Origin: Christiangramia salexigens
GTDB lineage: Bacteria > Bacteroidota > Bacteroidia > Flavobacteriales > Flavobacteriaceae
Length of the DNA stretch: 64,000 nt
Assembly (NCBI RefSeq): GCF_001889005.1
Contig: NZ_CP018153.1
Location: 204,001 to 268,000, forward strand
Reading direction: 5' to 3'
Below are positions 52,798-61,782 of this stretch, piece by piece (position 1 is the first letter of the stretch; the number at the start of each line of letters is the position of its first letter). The position numbers and the translations under genes were made by a program. The notes below the pieces were generated by a model. That model made no database searches. It was not told the DNA's origin and saw nothing but the letters and a program-made list of their open reading frames with translations.

Positions 52798-54651
52798 ATG
52801 AGTGACCTAATTCAATTGCTGCCCGATCATGTTGCTAACCAGATCGCTGCGGGTGAAGTGGTGCAACGTCCGGCTTCAGTAATAAAAGAACTTCTTGAGA
52901 ATTCCATCGATGCCAAAGCCAGCCGTATTCAGGTTATCATAAAAGATGCCGGGAAAACGCTCGTTCAGGTCATAGATGATGGAAAAGGCATGAGTGTTAC
53001 AGATGCCAGAATGAGTTTCGAAAGGCATGCGACCTCCAAAATAAAAGTTGCCGATGATCTATTTAGCCTGCAAACTAAAGGTTTTAGAGGAGAAGCACTC
53101 GCTTCTATTGCTGCGATCGCTCATGTTGAATTAAAGACCAAGACAGAGGAAGATGAGATCGGGACCTGTATCAAAATTGAAGGAAGTCAGATCGGTTCAC
53201 AGGAAGCCTGTGTTACCCCGGAAGGTACGAGTATAAGCGTTAAAAACCTTTTTTATAATATTCCTGCCCGAAGGAATTTTCTAAAATCTGATGCGGTAGA
53301 AACCAGGCATATCATTGATGAATTTCAGCGTGTAGCTCTTGCACACCCAGATATCAGTTTTTCTCTTGTGCATAATGGCAACGAATTATTTCAATTGCCT
53401 ACCGCTAATTTTAGACAGCGTATAACCAATATTTTTGGTGGTAAGACCAACGAAAAACTTGTGCCGGTAGAAGAGGATACCGGGATCGTTCAGATCTCCG
53501 GATTTGTAGGTAAACCCGAGTTTGCGAAAAAGAGCCGTGGAGAGCAGTTTTTCTTTGTAAATAACAGGTTTATAAAAAGTGCCTATTTAAATCATGCAGT
53601 CGTAGCATCGTTTGAAGGTTTATTAAAGGATAAATCTTATCCGAGCTATTTTCTGTATCTCAAAGTAGATCCAAAATCTATCGATATAAACATACATCCT
53701 ACAAAGACTGAGATCAAATTTGATGATGAGCACGCGCTGTATGCTATCCTTAAAAGTGCTATAAAACACAGTTTAGGACAGTTTAATGTGGCTCCGATTC
53801 TGGATTTTGAAAGAGATTCTGAACTGGATACTCCATATGATTATAAAAATAAGGAAGCGCATGTGCCGCAGGTTGAAGTTGACCGAAATTTTAACCCTTT
53901 CCAGGCTGAGAAAGATTTTAAATCCAAGTTCACTGGAGGAAATTCTTATAAAAAAGAAAAACCTGCTCAATGGGAGAGTCTTTATTCCGGACTTCAATCT
54001 GAAACCGAGCAGGATATCGATATTAAACAAATAGAATTTGAGAGTGAAGAGGTTACCGGAAATTTATTTGGTGCCAGGGAAGAGGAGGCCGAAAAATCAA
54101 CTTTCCAGCTTCATAAAAAATATATAGTATCCACTTTGAAAAGCGGCTTGCTGGTAATTGATCAGCATCGGGCTCATACGCGGGTTTTGTATGAAGAATT
54201 GCTTAAAAACATCACTGTTTCTGCGGCTATTAGTCAGCAACTCCTGTTTCCTTTAAGACTTCAGTTTAACCATCAGGAGATTGAAATGCTCAAGGAAATC
54301 AAGGAGTCACTGGAGCAAACCGGATTTATTTTTTCTGAGGTGAAAAAAGATGAAGTAGAGATCAGTGGGATCCCTAATTTGATATCAGAGAGCGAAGTAG
54401 CTATACTTTTAGAGCAGCTATTAGCCGATTTTGAAAAAGATCTGCCGGATAATGGGTTTTCGCAAACCGACCTACTGGCTAAGTCACTTGCCAATTCCAT
54501 GGCTGTGCGTTCGGGTACCTTACTGAATTCGGCTGAACAACAACATATAGTGAATCGCTTATTTGCCTGTAAGGAGCCGGCTTTAAGTCCATTTAATAAA
54601 ACCATTTTCACAACCCTGTCGGTTGATGAGTTAGATAAAAAATTTGCTTAA
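52798..54651 (+). CDS. mutL: DNA mismatch repair protein MutL
   Basis: GHKL ATPase that links MutS recognition to downstream repair. The 617 residues have all N-terminal ATPase motifs: LLENSIDAKA, VIDDGKGM, RHATSKI and GFRGEALASIAAI. In the C-terminal region the endonuclease motif DQHAxxExxxxE reads DQHRAHTRVLYE (about 453), with Ala to Arg and Glu to Thr changes, and the last zinc-site motif is ACKEPALSPF rather than CPHGRP, so nicking activity may be missing. Start at the ATG abutting the previous stop. Confidence 0.93.
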   Translation: MSDLIQLLPDHVANQIAAGEVVQRPASVIKELLENSIDAKASRIQVIIKDAGKTLVQVIDDGKGMSVTDARMSFERHATSKIKVADDLFSLQTKGFRGEALASIAAIAHVELKTKTEEDEIGTCIKIEGSQIGSQEACVTPEGTSISVKNLFYNIPARRNFLKSDAVETRHIIDEFQRVALAHPDISFSLVHNGNELFQLPTANFRQRITNIFGGKTNEKLVPVEEDTGIVQISGFVGKPEFAKKSRGEQFFFVNNRFIKSAYLNHAVVASFEGLLKDKSYPSYFLYLKVDPKSIDINIHPTKTEIKFDDEHALYAILKSAIKHSLGQFNVAPILDFERDSELDTPYDYKNKEAHVPQVEVDRNFNPFQAEKDFKSKFTGGNSYKKEKPAQWESLYSGLQSETEQDIDIKQIEFESEEVTGNLFGAREEEAEKSTFQLHKKYIVSTLKSGLLVIDQHRAHTRVLYEELLKNITVSAAISQQLLFPLRLQFNHQEIEMLKEIKESLEQTGFIFSEVKKDEVEISGIPNLISESEVAILLEQLLADFEKDLPDNGFSQTDLLAKSLANSMAVRSGTLLNSAEQQHIVNRLFACKEPALSPFNKTIFTTLSVDELDKKFA

Positions 54652-55400
54652 TGGGAAGAATGACAGAAACCGTAAAGGTTCTATTGATTGTAAACGTAAT
54701 TTTCTTTATTGGTAGTCAGCTAATTGGCGATGCAGCGTACGAATATTTTGCTTTATGGTTTATTAAGAATGAGCATTTTCAGGCCTGGCAGATCCTTACT
54801 CATATGTTCATGCATGGCGGTTTTATGCATATTTTATTCAATATGTACGCCTTATGGGCTTTTGGTAGTCCAATAGAGCAAATGTTAGGACAAAAGAGAT
54901 TCGTATTTTTCTATTTTTCGGCTGGTATAGGTGCAGCATTTTTGCATACACTGGTTAATTTTTATGCATATCAAAAAGGTTTTAATCAGTTACTTGAAAT
55001 AGGTTGGACACCGCCAGAAATAATGAATTTTATTGAGCAAGCTTATACTTCAAACAGGTTTAGAATACCAGAAGGTGTTAATGAGGGTACATTGAGGTCT
55101 ATGTTGCAATCCTTTTCTAATCCTGCTGTTGGTGCTTCCGGGGCAATATATGGGATTCTGGTAGCGTTTGGAATGATGTTTCCGAATGTGGAGTTATTTC
55201 TACTTTTTGTTCCTGTGCCAATTAAAGCAAAGTATTTTATTCCCGGATTAATTGCATTAGATTTGTTTTCCGGATTCACAGGTTACTCACTTTTTGGTGG
55301 CTCTATAGCACATTTTGCGCATATTGGTGGTGCATTATTTGGTTTTATCATGATGTATTACTGGAAAAAGAATCAATTTAATAACAATCGCTGGTATTGA
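54651..55400 (+). CDS. Rhomboid family intramembrane serine protease
   Basis: Six-helix inner-membrane protease of 249 residues. Catalytic GxSG is GASGAIYG near residue 160 with the helix-6 His in GGSIAHFAHIGGAL. The HGGFMHILFNMYALW segment is the usual helix 2 with the His/Asn pair. The ATG overlaps the mutL stop by one base (TAATG), showing coupling. Substrates unknown. Confidence 0.9.
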   Translation: MGRMTETVKVLLIVNVIFFIGSQLIGDAAYEYFALWFIKNEHFQAWQILTHMFMHGGFMHILFNMYALWAFGSPIEQMLGQKRFVFFYFSAGIGAAFLHTLVNFYAYQKGFNQLLEIGWTPPEIMNFIEQAYTSNRFRIPEGVNEGTLRSMLQSFSNPAVGASGAIYGILVAFGMMFPNVELFLLFVPVPIKAKYFIPGLIALDLFSGFTGYSLFGGSIAHFAHIGGALFGFIMMYYWKKNQFNNNRWY

Positions 55401-56302
55401 TGAAGGCTTCAGATAAGTTCAGGTACAGGATGCAGACCGCTACGGTTTCAGAAAAGCTCATTGCAATCAATGTGCTGGTCTTTATTTTGTTTTTCCTTTT
55501 CCGAACCATTGCCTTCTTATTTCAAATACCTTCCAATTTTCTTTTGGAATGGTTTGTTTTTCCGAAAGATCCGGGAGATTTCTTATTTAAGCCCTGGTCT
55601 ATTATTACCTATGGATTTTTGCATAGTGGGATATGGCATATTTTATCTAATATGCTAATCCTCTACTTTTCGGGCATGTTTTTCCTGAATTATTTTTCGG
55701 CGAAACGATTGCTGAATTATTATTTTCTCGGAATCATTATGGGAGCAATTCTATATATGCTTAGCTATAATTTATTTCCGGCCTTTGAAGCTACAGGTAA
55801 ATCTTATTTAATAGGTGCCTCTGCAGGGGTGATGGCGGTTCTGGTTGGGATAGCCACGCATATTCCTAATATGAGAGTAAGGTTGCTAATAATTGGAAAT
55901 ATAAAATTCTGGTGGATTGCGGCATTTCTTGTGGTACTGGATATTATTCAGATCCCAATGGGGAATGCAGGCGGACATATAGCGCATTTAGGAGGTGCCG
56001 GTCTGGGCTATTTATACACTACACAATTGCAAAAAGGGAATGATATAGGTAAATGGTTTGAAAATATAATGGATGCATTTGCATCCATGTTTAAGCCAAA
56101 GGAGAAAAAAGCCAGTATGAAAACGGTTTATCGAAAAGGAAAGGCCGCCAAATCTTCAACTTCTTATTCCAAATCTAGCCTGGATAAAAATGAGAAACAG
56201 AAAAGAGTTGACGCTATTCTGGATAAGATCAGTAAAAGTGGCTATGACAGTCTGACCAAAGCCGAAAAGGACTTTTTGTTTCAGGCAGGTAAAGAGGATT
56301 AA
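55400..56302 (+). CDS. Rhomboid family protease, second copy with C-terminal extension
   Basis: A 300-residue inner-membrane protein from the ATG at 55400, which overlaps the first rhomboid's TGA by one base; a TTG just upstream is not needed. Motifs: HSGIWHILSNMLILYF in helix 2; GASAGVMA near 139, where the Ser is kept but the residue after it is Ala rather than Gly as in GASGA; and HIAHLGGAGLGY for the catalytic His. A basic C-terminal tail of about 80 residues (KKEKKASMKTVYRKGKAAKS region) is cytoplasmic and unusual for the family. It is one of a tandem pair. Confidence 0.87.
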   Translation: MKASDKFRYRMQTATVSEKLIAINVLVFILFFLFRTIAFLFQIPSNFLLEWFVFPKDPGDFLFKPWSIITYGFLHSGIWHILSNMLILYFSGMFFLNYFSAKRLLNYYFLGIIMGAILYMLSYNLFPAFEATGKSYLIGASAGVMAVLVGIATHIPNMRVRLLIIGNIKFWWIAAFLVVLDIIQIPMGNAGGHIAHLGGAGLGYLYTTQLQKGNDIGKWFENIMDAFASMFKPKEKKASMKTVYRKGKAAKSSTSYSKSSLDKNEKQKRVDAILDKISKSGYDSLTKAEKDFLFQAGKED

Positions 56303-57331
56303 ATGAAGCGATTAGGGATCTTTGATAAATTCATTTTCTTATTGAATTCATTGGCGGCGATTGCTTTATTGCTATCGTATTTACTGCCGCATATACCTCC
56401 AAAGTCATTTCCACTCCTGTCAGTTCTAAGTCTCGGAGTTCCTGTGCTAATCATACTAAACAGTATATTTCTAATATATTGGATCATTCGATTGAAAAGG
56501 CAGTTTCTGCTTTCATTTATAATTCTGCTTTTAGGCTATAATTATATTGTGACTTTTGTGACCTTTTCTGACGATCAAAGTCTTGAAGAAGGTGATTCTA
56601 TTTCTATTATGAGCTATAATGTTCGTATGTTCAATGCTTATAAATGGAGTGATCAAAAGGATATACCGCAGAAGATTACAGAATTTATTCAATCTAAAGC
56701 ACCGGATATTCTTTGTGTTCAGGAGCATTATGTTGGAGCAGTAGAATTATCTAAGATCTACCCCTATGAATATGTGAAACTTAAAGGTAAGAACTCTGAA
56801 TTTGGTTCGGCTATTTTTTCCAAATATCCTATTATAAACCGGTATTCTTCAGATTTCCCTCATGATGGTAATAATAATGCTATCTACGTAGACCTGCTGG
56901 TGAAAGAGGACACTTTAAGGGTATTTAATGTGCATTTCCAATCCCTAAATATTAAGCCTGAAATTGATGACCTTCAAAAAGAGGATTCGAAAAAGCTTCT
57001 GGGTAGAATCGGAAATGGATTCAGTCTACAACAGGAACAGGCGGAAATGATGCTTGAAGAGGTAGAGAGGTCACCTTATAAGACTATTATCGCCGGAGAT
57101 TTTAATAATACCAGTTTCTCTTATATCTATGATCTGGTAAAAATGGATGGTAGATTTGTGGATGCTTTCCTTGATGTTGGAAACGGTTTCGGAAAGAGTT
57201 TTAAACTTTCTTATTTTCCTTTGCGAATCGATTTTTTCCTCATTGAGAAAAATATGCAGGCACTTGATTTTGAGAAATTCAATGTGGATTATTCAGATCA
57301 CTATCCTATCTTAACCAGGGTGAAACTCTAA
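56303..57331 (+). CDS. Endonuclease/exonuclease/phosphatase (EEP) family membrane protein
   Basis: A 342-residue protein with three N-terminal helices (about 7-25, 33-58 and 62-84), then an EEP domain: IMSYNVRMFN, VQEHYVG (metal Glu), GDFNNTS and the closing SDHYPILTRV, with the usual His/Asp/Asn residues. Catalytic domain outside or at the membrane; substrate (nucleic acid, phospholipid) unknown. It begins one base after the second rhomboid stop. Confidence 0.85.
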   Translation: MKRLGIFDKFIFLLNSLAAIALLLSYLLPHIPPKSFPLLSVLSLGVPVLIILNSIFLIYWIIRLKRQFLLSFIILLLGYNYIVTFVTFSDDQSLEEGDSISIMSYNVRMFNAYKWSDQKDIPQKITEFIQSKAPDILCVQEHYVGAVELSKIYPYEYVKLKGKNSEFGSAIFSKYPIINRYSSDFPHDGNNNAIYVDLLVKEDTLRVFNVHFQSLNIKPEIDDLQKEDSKKLLGRIGNGFSLQQEQAEMMLEEVERSPYKTIIAGDFNNTSFSYIYDLVKMDGRFVDAFLDVGNGFGKSFKLSYFPLRIDFFLIEKNMQALDFEKFNVDYSDHYPILTRVKL

Positions 57332-57961
57332 ATTCTGCGATTGAAGGTAAGAAAGCGATGCATTTCCTTCATTAAAAATAAGATCTAGTATACAAAGATT
57401 AGGGATATATCCCTTCTTTTCTGAAAATACCTGATAGTATTCTTTGAGCTCAATTGGATGCGATTTTTTGGCATCGATCAATTTTCGCAGATCATTTTGA
57501 TCGGTTGGTTTTAAAATGAACTCCTCTGTTTTGGAGTAATTCAGGTCTATCTGTAAACAATCTGCCACAAATTCCATGCACTTAAAATTAAAGTCCATTA
57601 GATACTTGTATTCCTTATGATAAAGGGGATAAAGTTCGTCTTCGTAAAATTCGAAAAAAGGCGAAGTTTGATAAGATGCTTTAAAAGCCCTCCAATGCTG
57701 AATTTGCCAGTCAAATTCATTTTCTATCTGTACATCTCTATACAATTGTTTGTCCTTTGGGTTCAGCCCAAGAGCGGACGCATGTTTAATGGGAATATTG
57801 AGATTCAGCCTTCCATTCGCATCGTAGATATACATACGATTGCGGAAGGTTTGCTTTTGATAGTTATCCAGATCCTCAAAAACCAGCTTCTCATAATTTG
57901 TAATAGCAACCCATTGGCTTATAGGGCCAAAATAGGAGGGATGCATTAGAACAGGTTTCAT
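57311..57961 (-). CDS. WbqC family protein
   Basis: A 216-residue cytoplasmic protein matching the WbqC-like family, with the start MHPSYFGPISQWVAI, NRMYIYDANGRLNLNIPI and WQIQHWRAFKASYQTSPFFEFYE. WbqC genes occur in some O-antigen clusters, but family function is unproven. Its 3' end overlaps the convergent EEP gene by 21 bases. It is 5 bp from lepB on the same strand. Confidence 0.85.
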   Translation of the reverse strand: MKPVLMHPSYFGPISQWVAITNYEKLVFEDLDNYQKQTFRNRMYIYDANGRLNLNIPIKHASALGLNPKDKQLYRDVQIENEFDWQIQHWRAFKASYQTSPFFEFYEDELYPLYHKEYKYLMDFNFKCMEFVADCLQIDLNYSKTEEFILKPTDQNDLRKLIDAKKSHPIELKEYYQVFSEKKGYIPNLCILDLIFNEGNASLSYLQSQNLEFHPG

Positions 57962-57966
57962 ATAAA

Positions 57967-59532
57967 TCAGGCTTCTTTACGTTTCTTAAAGTATTTCCAG
58001 CCGAAGAAAATAACGACGACTATTAAAAAGTAAGGTAGGAATGATGTAGGCTCACCGTCACCTTTAACGGTGGTGAAAACCCTGTCCCATCGTATCTTAT
58101 CGAAACCACTGGCATTAGAATCCCAACTCATCCAGATAAATACAGGTTTACCCACAATGTGGTTTTCTGGCACATAACCCCAAATGCGGCTATCCTCAGA
58201 ATTATTCCTGTTGTCACCCATCATGAAGTAATAATCCTGTTTGAAGGTATAGTTGTTTATAGGCTGACCATTAAGTAAAACTTCCGTGCCGTTTAAGCTT
58301 AATTTGTTATCCAGATCCATTTCAGAGCCCTCATAGACTTCTATGATCTCCTTATAGAATGGCATACTTTTCGGAGTGATCTCTACAGTAACGCCTTCTT
58401 TAGGAATATAGATCGGTCCCAGATTATCGGGGTTCCAGTTGAGTTTGCCATTATTCGGAAAAACCGAAGGATTTTTAACTCCGGCGGAATCAACGTATCT
58501 TCTTATTGTAGCTACATTAGGATGATTCTTAAATCTCTCGAAACTTTCATCGGAAAGCGATTGTATGAAGAATGCATTATTCTTTGGGTTATAGGAATAA
58601 CCATCGGTTATATCATATAATTTGTAAAGATTGTAAGGATTGAAAGGCTGACCTTTTGTTTGACCAACATAAGAGAATTGAGGTTTAGCTCTTTCTGGTA
58701 GTTCAAGCTGTTTTCCATTTATATGCACATAACCATTTACTACAGATAGAGAGTCTCCAGGAATACCTACAGCTCTTTTTACGTAATTTGATTTTTTATC
58801 AATTGGCTTTTCATAGTGGGCCCCGGACCGGTCAAAGAATTTCCGGACGGTATCTACAGGCCAGTTGAAAACAACAATATCATTTCGTTCTACTTTCTCA
58901 AACCCCGGAAATCTTAAATAAGGAATTTGTGGCTTTTTTAAATAGGACTTTATCCCCAAGAAGGGAATGGTATCATGAACCATTGGAAATGCCACAGCAG
59001 TTTGTGGAACTCTGGCACCATAGTGAAATTTACTCACGAAAAGAAAATCACCAACCAGCAATGTTTTTTCCAGCGAAGATGTGGGAATGGTAAAGGGTTG
59101 CATTATGTAAGTATGCACAATTGTTGCAGCTATTACGGCGAAAAGAATAGAACTTATCCATTCGCCTGCTTCTGTCCTGGGTTTGAGATCACGATCCTCG
59201 ATGTATGGATCTTGTGTCGCATAATTCACGTAAAAAATATATAAACCAAGACTTAATACCACCAAAAAAGTTTCGGTAGTAGAATTTCTGCCAAAGCTTC
59301 TAATGGTTTCAACCCATATCACCGGAAAAATGATAAGATTTACAATTGGGATAAACATTAGAATCACCCACCACTTTGGCCGGTTTATTATGTTCATCAG
59401 GATTATGGCATTGTAAACCGGAATTGCAGCTTCCCAGGCTTTTCTTCCAGCTCTTTGATATAATTTCCAGGTACCTAAAAAATGTATAACCTGTAATATC
59501 AGGAAGAATATAAACCACTCTGTGAATGTCAT
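57967..59532 (-). CDS. lepB: Signal peptidase I with N-terminal membrane extension
   Basis: Removes signal peptides from exported proteins. The 521-residue form carries three to four extra helices (about 1-105, including WWVILMFIPIVNLIIFPVIW, of DUF5684 type) before the usual LepB catalytic part: IPTSSLEKTLLVGD with Ser153 as nucleophile, and NYVKRAVGIPGDS with Lys252 as general base. A long loop insertion lies between the boxes, and MMGDNRNNSEDSRIWG closes the site. Bacteroidetes LepB are generally longer than E. coli LepB. It heads a lepB-dapB-DUF5683-parB-parA direction, being last in transcription. Confidence 0.93.
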   Translation of the reverse strand: MTFTEWFIFFLILQVIHFLGTWKLYQRAGRKAWEAAIPVYNAIILMNIINRPKWWVILMFIPIVNLIIFPVIWVETIRSFGRNSTTETFLVVLSLGLYIFYVNYATQDPYIEDRDLKPRTEAGEWISSILFAVIAATIVHTYIMQPFTIPTSSLEKTLLVGDFLFVSKFHYGARVPQTAVAFPMVHDTIPFLGIKSYLKKPQIPYLRFPGFEKVERNDIVVFNWPVDTVRKFFDRSGAHYEKPIDKKSNYVKRAVGIPGDSLSVVNGYVHINGKQLELPERAKPQFSYVGQTKGQPFNPYNLYKLYDITDGYSYNPKNNAFFIQSLSDESFERFKNHPNVATIRRYVDSAGVKNPSVFPNNGKLNWNPDNLGPIYIPKEGVTVEITPKSMPFYKEIIEVYEGSEMDLDNKLSLNGTEVLLNGQPINNYTFKQDYYFMMGDNRNNSEDSRIWGYVPENHIVGKPVFIWMSWDSNASGFDKIRWDRVFTTVKGDGEPTSFLPYFLIVVVIFFGWKYFKKRKEA

Positions 59533-59582
59533 AGTAAATAAGCTTTGCAGTAAAAGGCAGTTTCTACCTCAAAATGTTACAA

Positions 59583-60302
59583 TTAATTTTCAAAAAGGCT
59601 GGATAAAACATCTTTCATCGTGAAAACACCAGTTTTATCTTTCAGATATTCTGCTGCAACAACAGCTCCAAGTGCGAAGCCTTGTCTTGATTTAGCAGAA
59701 TGAATGATTTCAATTTTATCTATAGTGGAATCATAGGTCACGGTATGAGTACCGGGAACATCCTTAATTCGTTTAGCGAAAATCGGGATTTCATCACTAT
59801 CGGCATGATCCAGCTGCCAACCTTTTAGTTTAGAATTTTTTTCTATGATCTGTTGTGCAAGACTTATAGCTGTTCCACTTGGAGAATCAAGCTTTTGCAT
59901 ATGATGGATCTCTTCAATCTCTACTGTATAATCCTCTAAGCCTTTCATCATGTCGGCTAGTTTTTTATTCAGTTCAAAGAAAACATTTACACCCAAACTA
60001 AAATTTGATGCATATATAAACCCTGAATTGTTTTTATCACAGATCTTTTTAGCTTTTTCATAATCGTCCAGCCATCCAGTAGTTCCGCTTACCACAGGAA
60101 TTCCATTCTCAAAGCAAGTAGTGATATTTTTATAGGCAGCAGATGGAATACTAAAATCAATTGCTACATCGATTTCTAATTTATCGAGCTCATAAGTTGC
60201 GATATCTTCACTAACTTTTAAAACGATCTCATGACCGCGGTTCATGGCAATTTCCTCAATTGCCTTTCCCATCCTTCCGTAACCTAGTAACGCGATTTTC
60301 AT
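59583..60302 (-). CDS. dapB: 4-hydroxy-tetrahydrodipicolinate reductase
   Basis: NAD(P)H-dependent reductase in the diaminopimelate and lysine pathway. The 239 residues have GYGRMG at 7-12, SGTTGWLDDYE, the catalytic EIHHMQKLDSPSGTA, and KLDSPSGTA binding. Length a little short of the 270 typical of E. coli. The reading is certain. lysA, the last enzyme of the pathway, lies far away at 5201. It ends the parA-parB-DUF5683-dapB run, one base from DUF5683. Confidence 0.94.
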   Translation of the reverse strand: MKIALLGYGRMGKAIEEIAMNRGHEIVLKVSEDIATYELDKLEIDVAIDFSIPSAAYKNITTCFENGIPVVSGTTGWLDDYEKAKKICDKNNSGFIYASNFSLGVNVFFELNKKLADMMKGLEDYTVEIEEIHHMQKLDSPSGTAISLAQQIIEKNSKLKGWQLDHADSDEIPIFAKRIKDVPGTHTVTYDSTIDKIEIIHSAKSRQGFALGAVVAAEYLKDKTGVFTMKDVLSSLFEN

Positions 60303-60303
60303 A

Positions 60304-60882
60304 TTAAAAATTATAATTTAATGAGAGACCATAATTCGTTTTGCCGGATAATGAATTAAAATCCATTTTTGGTTTAAATGTCAAATCTTCATTCACATTG
60401 AACTGGCGTAAATGGGCCTCTACGTTTGCATCAATAATATTCAGGACGTAAACGCCAACTGTAACCAGTATTGATATTTCTTTATTCTTCTGATAGAATT
60501 CCTGTGCTCTTATAAGACCATCTGTTGTGATTCTACCTTCAAACTGATCCTTTCTTCCCGCCAATCTCGCCTTATAAGCATCTCTGTAGCGATCATATTG
60601 CTTGTCATTCTCAAGATAAAAATAAACGCCGGTTCCAATTCCAGCGTAAGCAATTGGGATCTTCCAGTAACTGCCATTGTAGGCCTGTCCTAGTCCCGGC
60701 AGGACAGCGGAATAAAAAGCCGCTTTAGCCGGAGCTAAAGCATTATATGGTTCATAATCCTGTTTTTCTTCTTTTGGATCTAAAGAACTTTTGTTGTTTA
60801 CTTTCAAACTATCCTGTTGAGCTTTGCCAACAAAAAATGTAAACAGTAGAAAAAAGAGAATATAGAGCTGATTATTCCTCAC
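60304..60882 (-). CDS. DUF5683 domain-containing protein
   Basis: Exported membrane-associated protein of 192 residues: signal peptide (LYILFFLLFTFFVGKAQ), a Lys/Glu-rich linker, then the DUF5683 core (APAKAAFYSAVLPGLGQAYNGSYW, YAGIGTGVYFYLEND, YVLNIIDANVEAHL). The start is a GTG that overlaps the parB end by 11 bases; no ATG is close. DUF5683 genes often sit between parB and dapB in Bacteroidetes; function unknown. Confidence 0.85.
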   Translation of the reverse strand: MRNNQLYILFFLLFTFFVGKAQQDSLKVNNKSSLDPKEEKQDYEPYNALAPAKAAFYSAVLPGLGQAYNGSYWKIPIAYAGIGTGVYFYLENDKQYDRYRDAYKARLAGRKDQFEGRITTDGLIRAQEFYQKNKEISILVTVGVYVLNIIDANVEAHLRQFNVNEDLTFKPKMDFNSLSGKTNYGLSLNYNF

Positions 60883-61777
60883 CTCTTATCAGTTTTTTAA
60901 GCCTTTCGAAATCCTCTTCAGATGAAAATGGTATACTTAATTTCCCACTGCCTTTCTTGGTGACCTTAACCTCTACTTTTGTATTTAGATATTCTGAAAA
61001 TTCTTTGATACCCTTTTTATAGGAAACAGGAATAGCCGGTTTTTTCTTTGAACCGGATGCAGGTTTTGAATCGCTGTTTAGTTCCCTTACCAGCTGTTCG
61101 GTTTCACGAACGGAAAGAGATTTCTGAATTATTTTTTCATAGATCTCCAGCTGTTTTTGAGTATCATCGATGTTTATAAGAGCTCTTCCATGTCCCATAC
61201 TAAGAAAGCCATCTCTCATTCCTGTTTGAACGATTGGATCCAGCTTTAATAACCTTAAATAATTGGCTATGGTTGATCTGTTCTTACCTATGCGATCACT
61301 TAGTTGCTCCTGAGTTAACTGGATCTCATCGATCAACCTTTGATAGGAAAGCGATATCTCAATTGGGTCTAAATCCTGACGTTGAATATTTTCAACAAGA
61401 GCCATTTCCAATGACTCCTGATCATTGGCAATTCTTATATATGCAGGAATGGTTTCCAAACCTACCAGCTTCGAGGCTCTGTACCTTCTTTCCCCCGATA
61501 CCAACTGGTATTTGCCGAAATCAAGTTTTCTTACCGTAATTGGCTGGATTACCCCAAGTTCCCTTATGGAAGTAGCAAGCTCCTTTAAGGATTCTTCATT
61601 AAAGCTTGTTCTTGGCTGAAATGGATTTACTTCTATAGAAGATAACTCCAGTTCAACGATATGACCAACCAGTTTGTCTGCATTTTTGTCCTCAGCAGAT
61701 TTAATATCGTTTTCCGGATCCTTCAGTAGGGCTGAAAGTCCTCTTCCCAATGCTTGTTTTCTGGTAGCCTTAGCCAT
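60872..61777 (-). CDS. parB: Chromosome partitioning protein ParB
   Basis: CTP-dependent parS-binding clamp. The 301 residues have the CTPase/N-domain (NPFQPRTSFNEESLKELA; LGVIQPITVRK; SGERRYRASKL, the GERRYRA motif), a central HTH (TQEQLSDRIGKNRSTIANYLRLL), and a basic C-terminal dimerisation domain. Length and order standard. It is coupled to parA upstream (5 bp apart). No parS site is visible nearby. Confidence 0.95.
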   Translation of the reverse strand: MAKATRKQALGRGLSALLKDPENDIKSAEDKNADKLVGHIVELELSSIEVNPFQPRTSFNEESLKELATSIRELGVIQPITVRKLDFGKYQLVSGERRYRASKLVGLETIPAYIRIANDQESLEMALVENIQRQDLDPIEISLSYQRLIDEIQLTQEQLSDRIGKNRSTIANYLRLLKLDPIVQTGMRDGFLSMGHGRALINIDDTQKQLEIYEKIIQKSLSVRETEQLVRELNSDSKPASGSKKKPAIPVSYKKGIKEFSEYLNTKVEVKVTKKGSGKLSIPFSSEEDFERLKKLIRGEE

Positions 61778-61782
61778 TCGTT

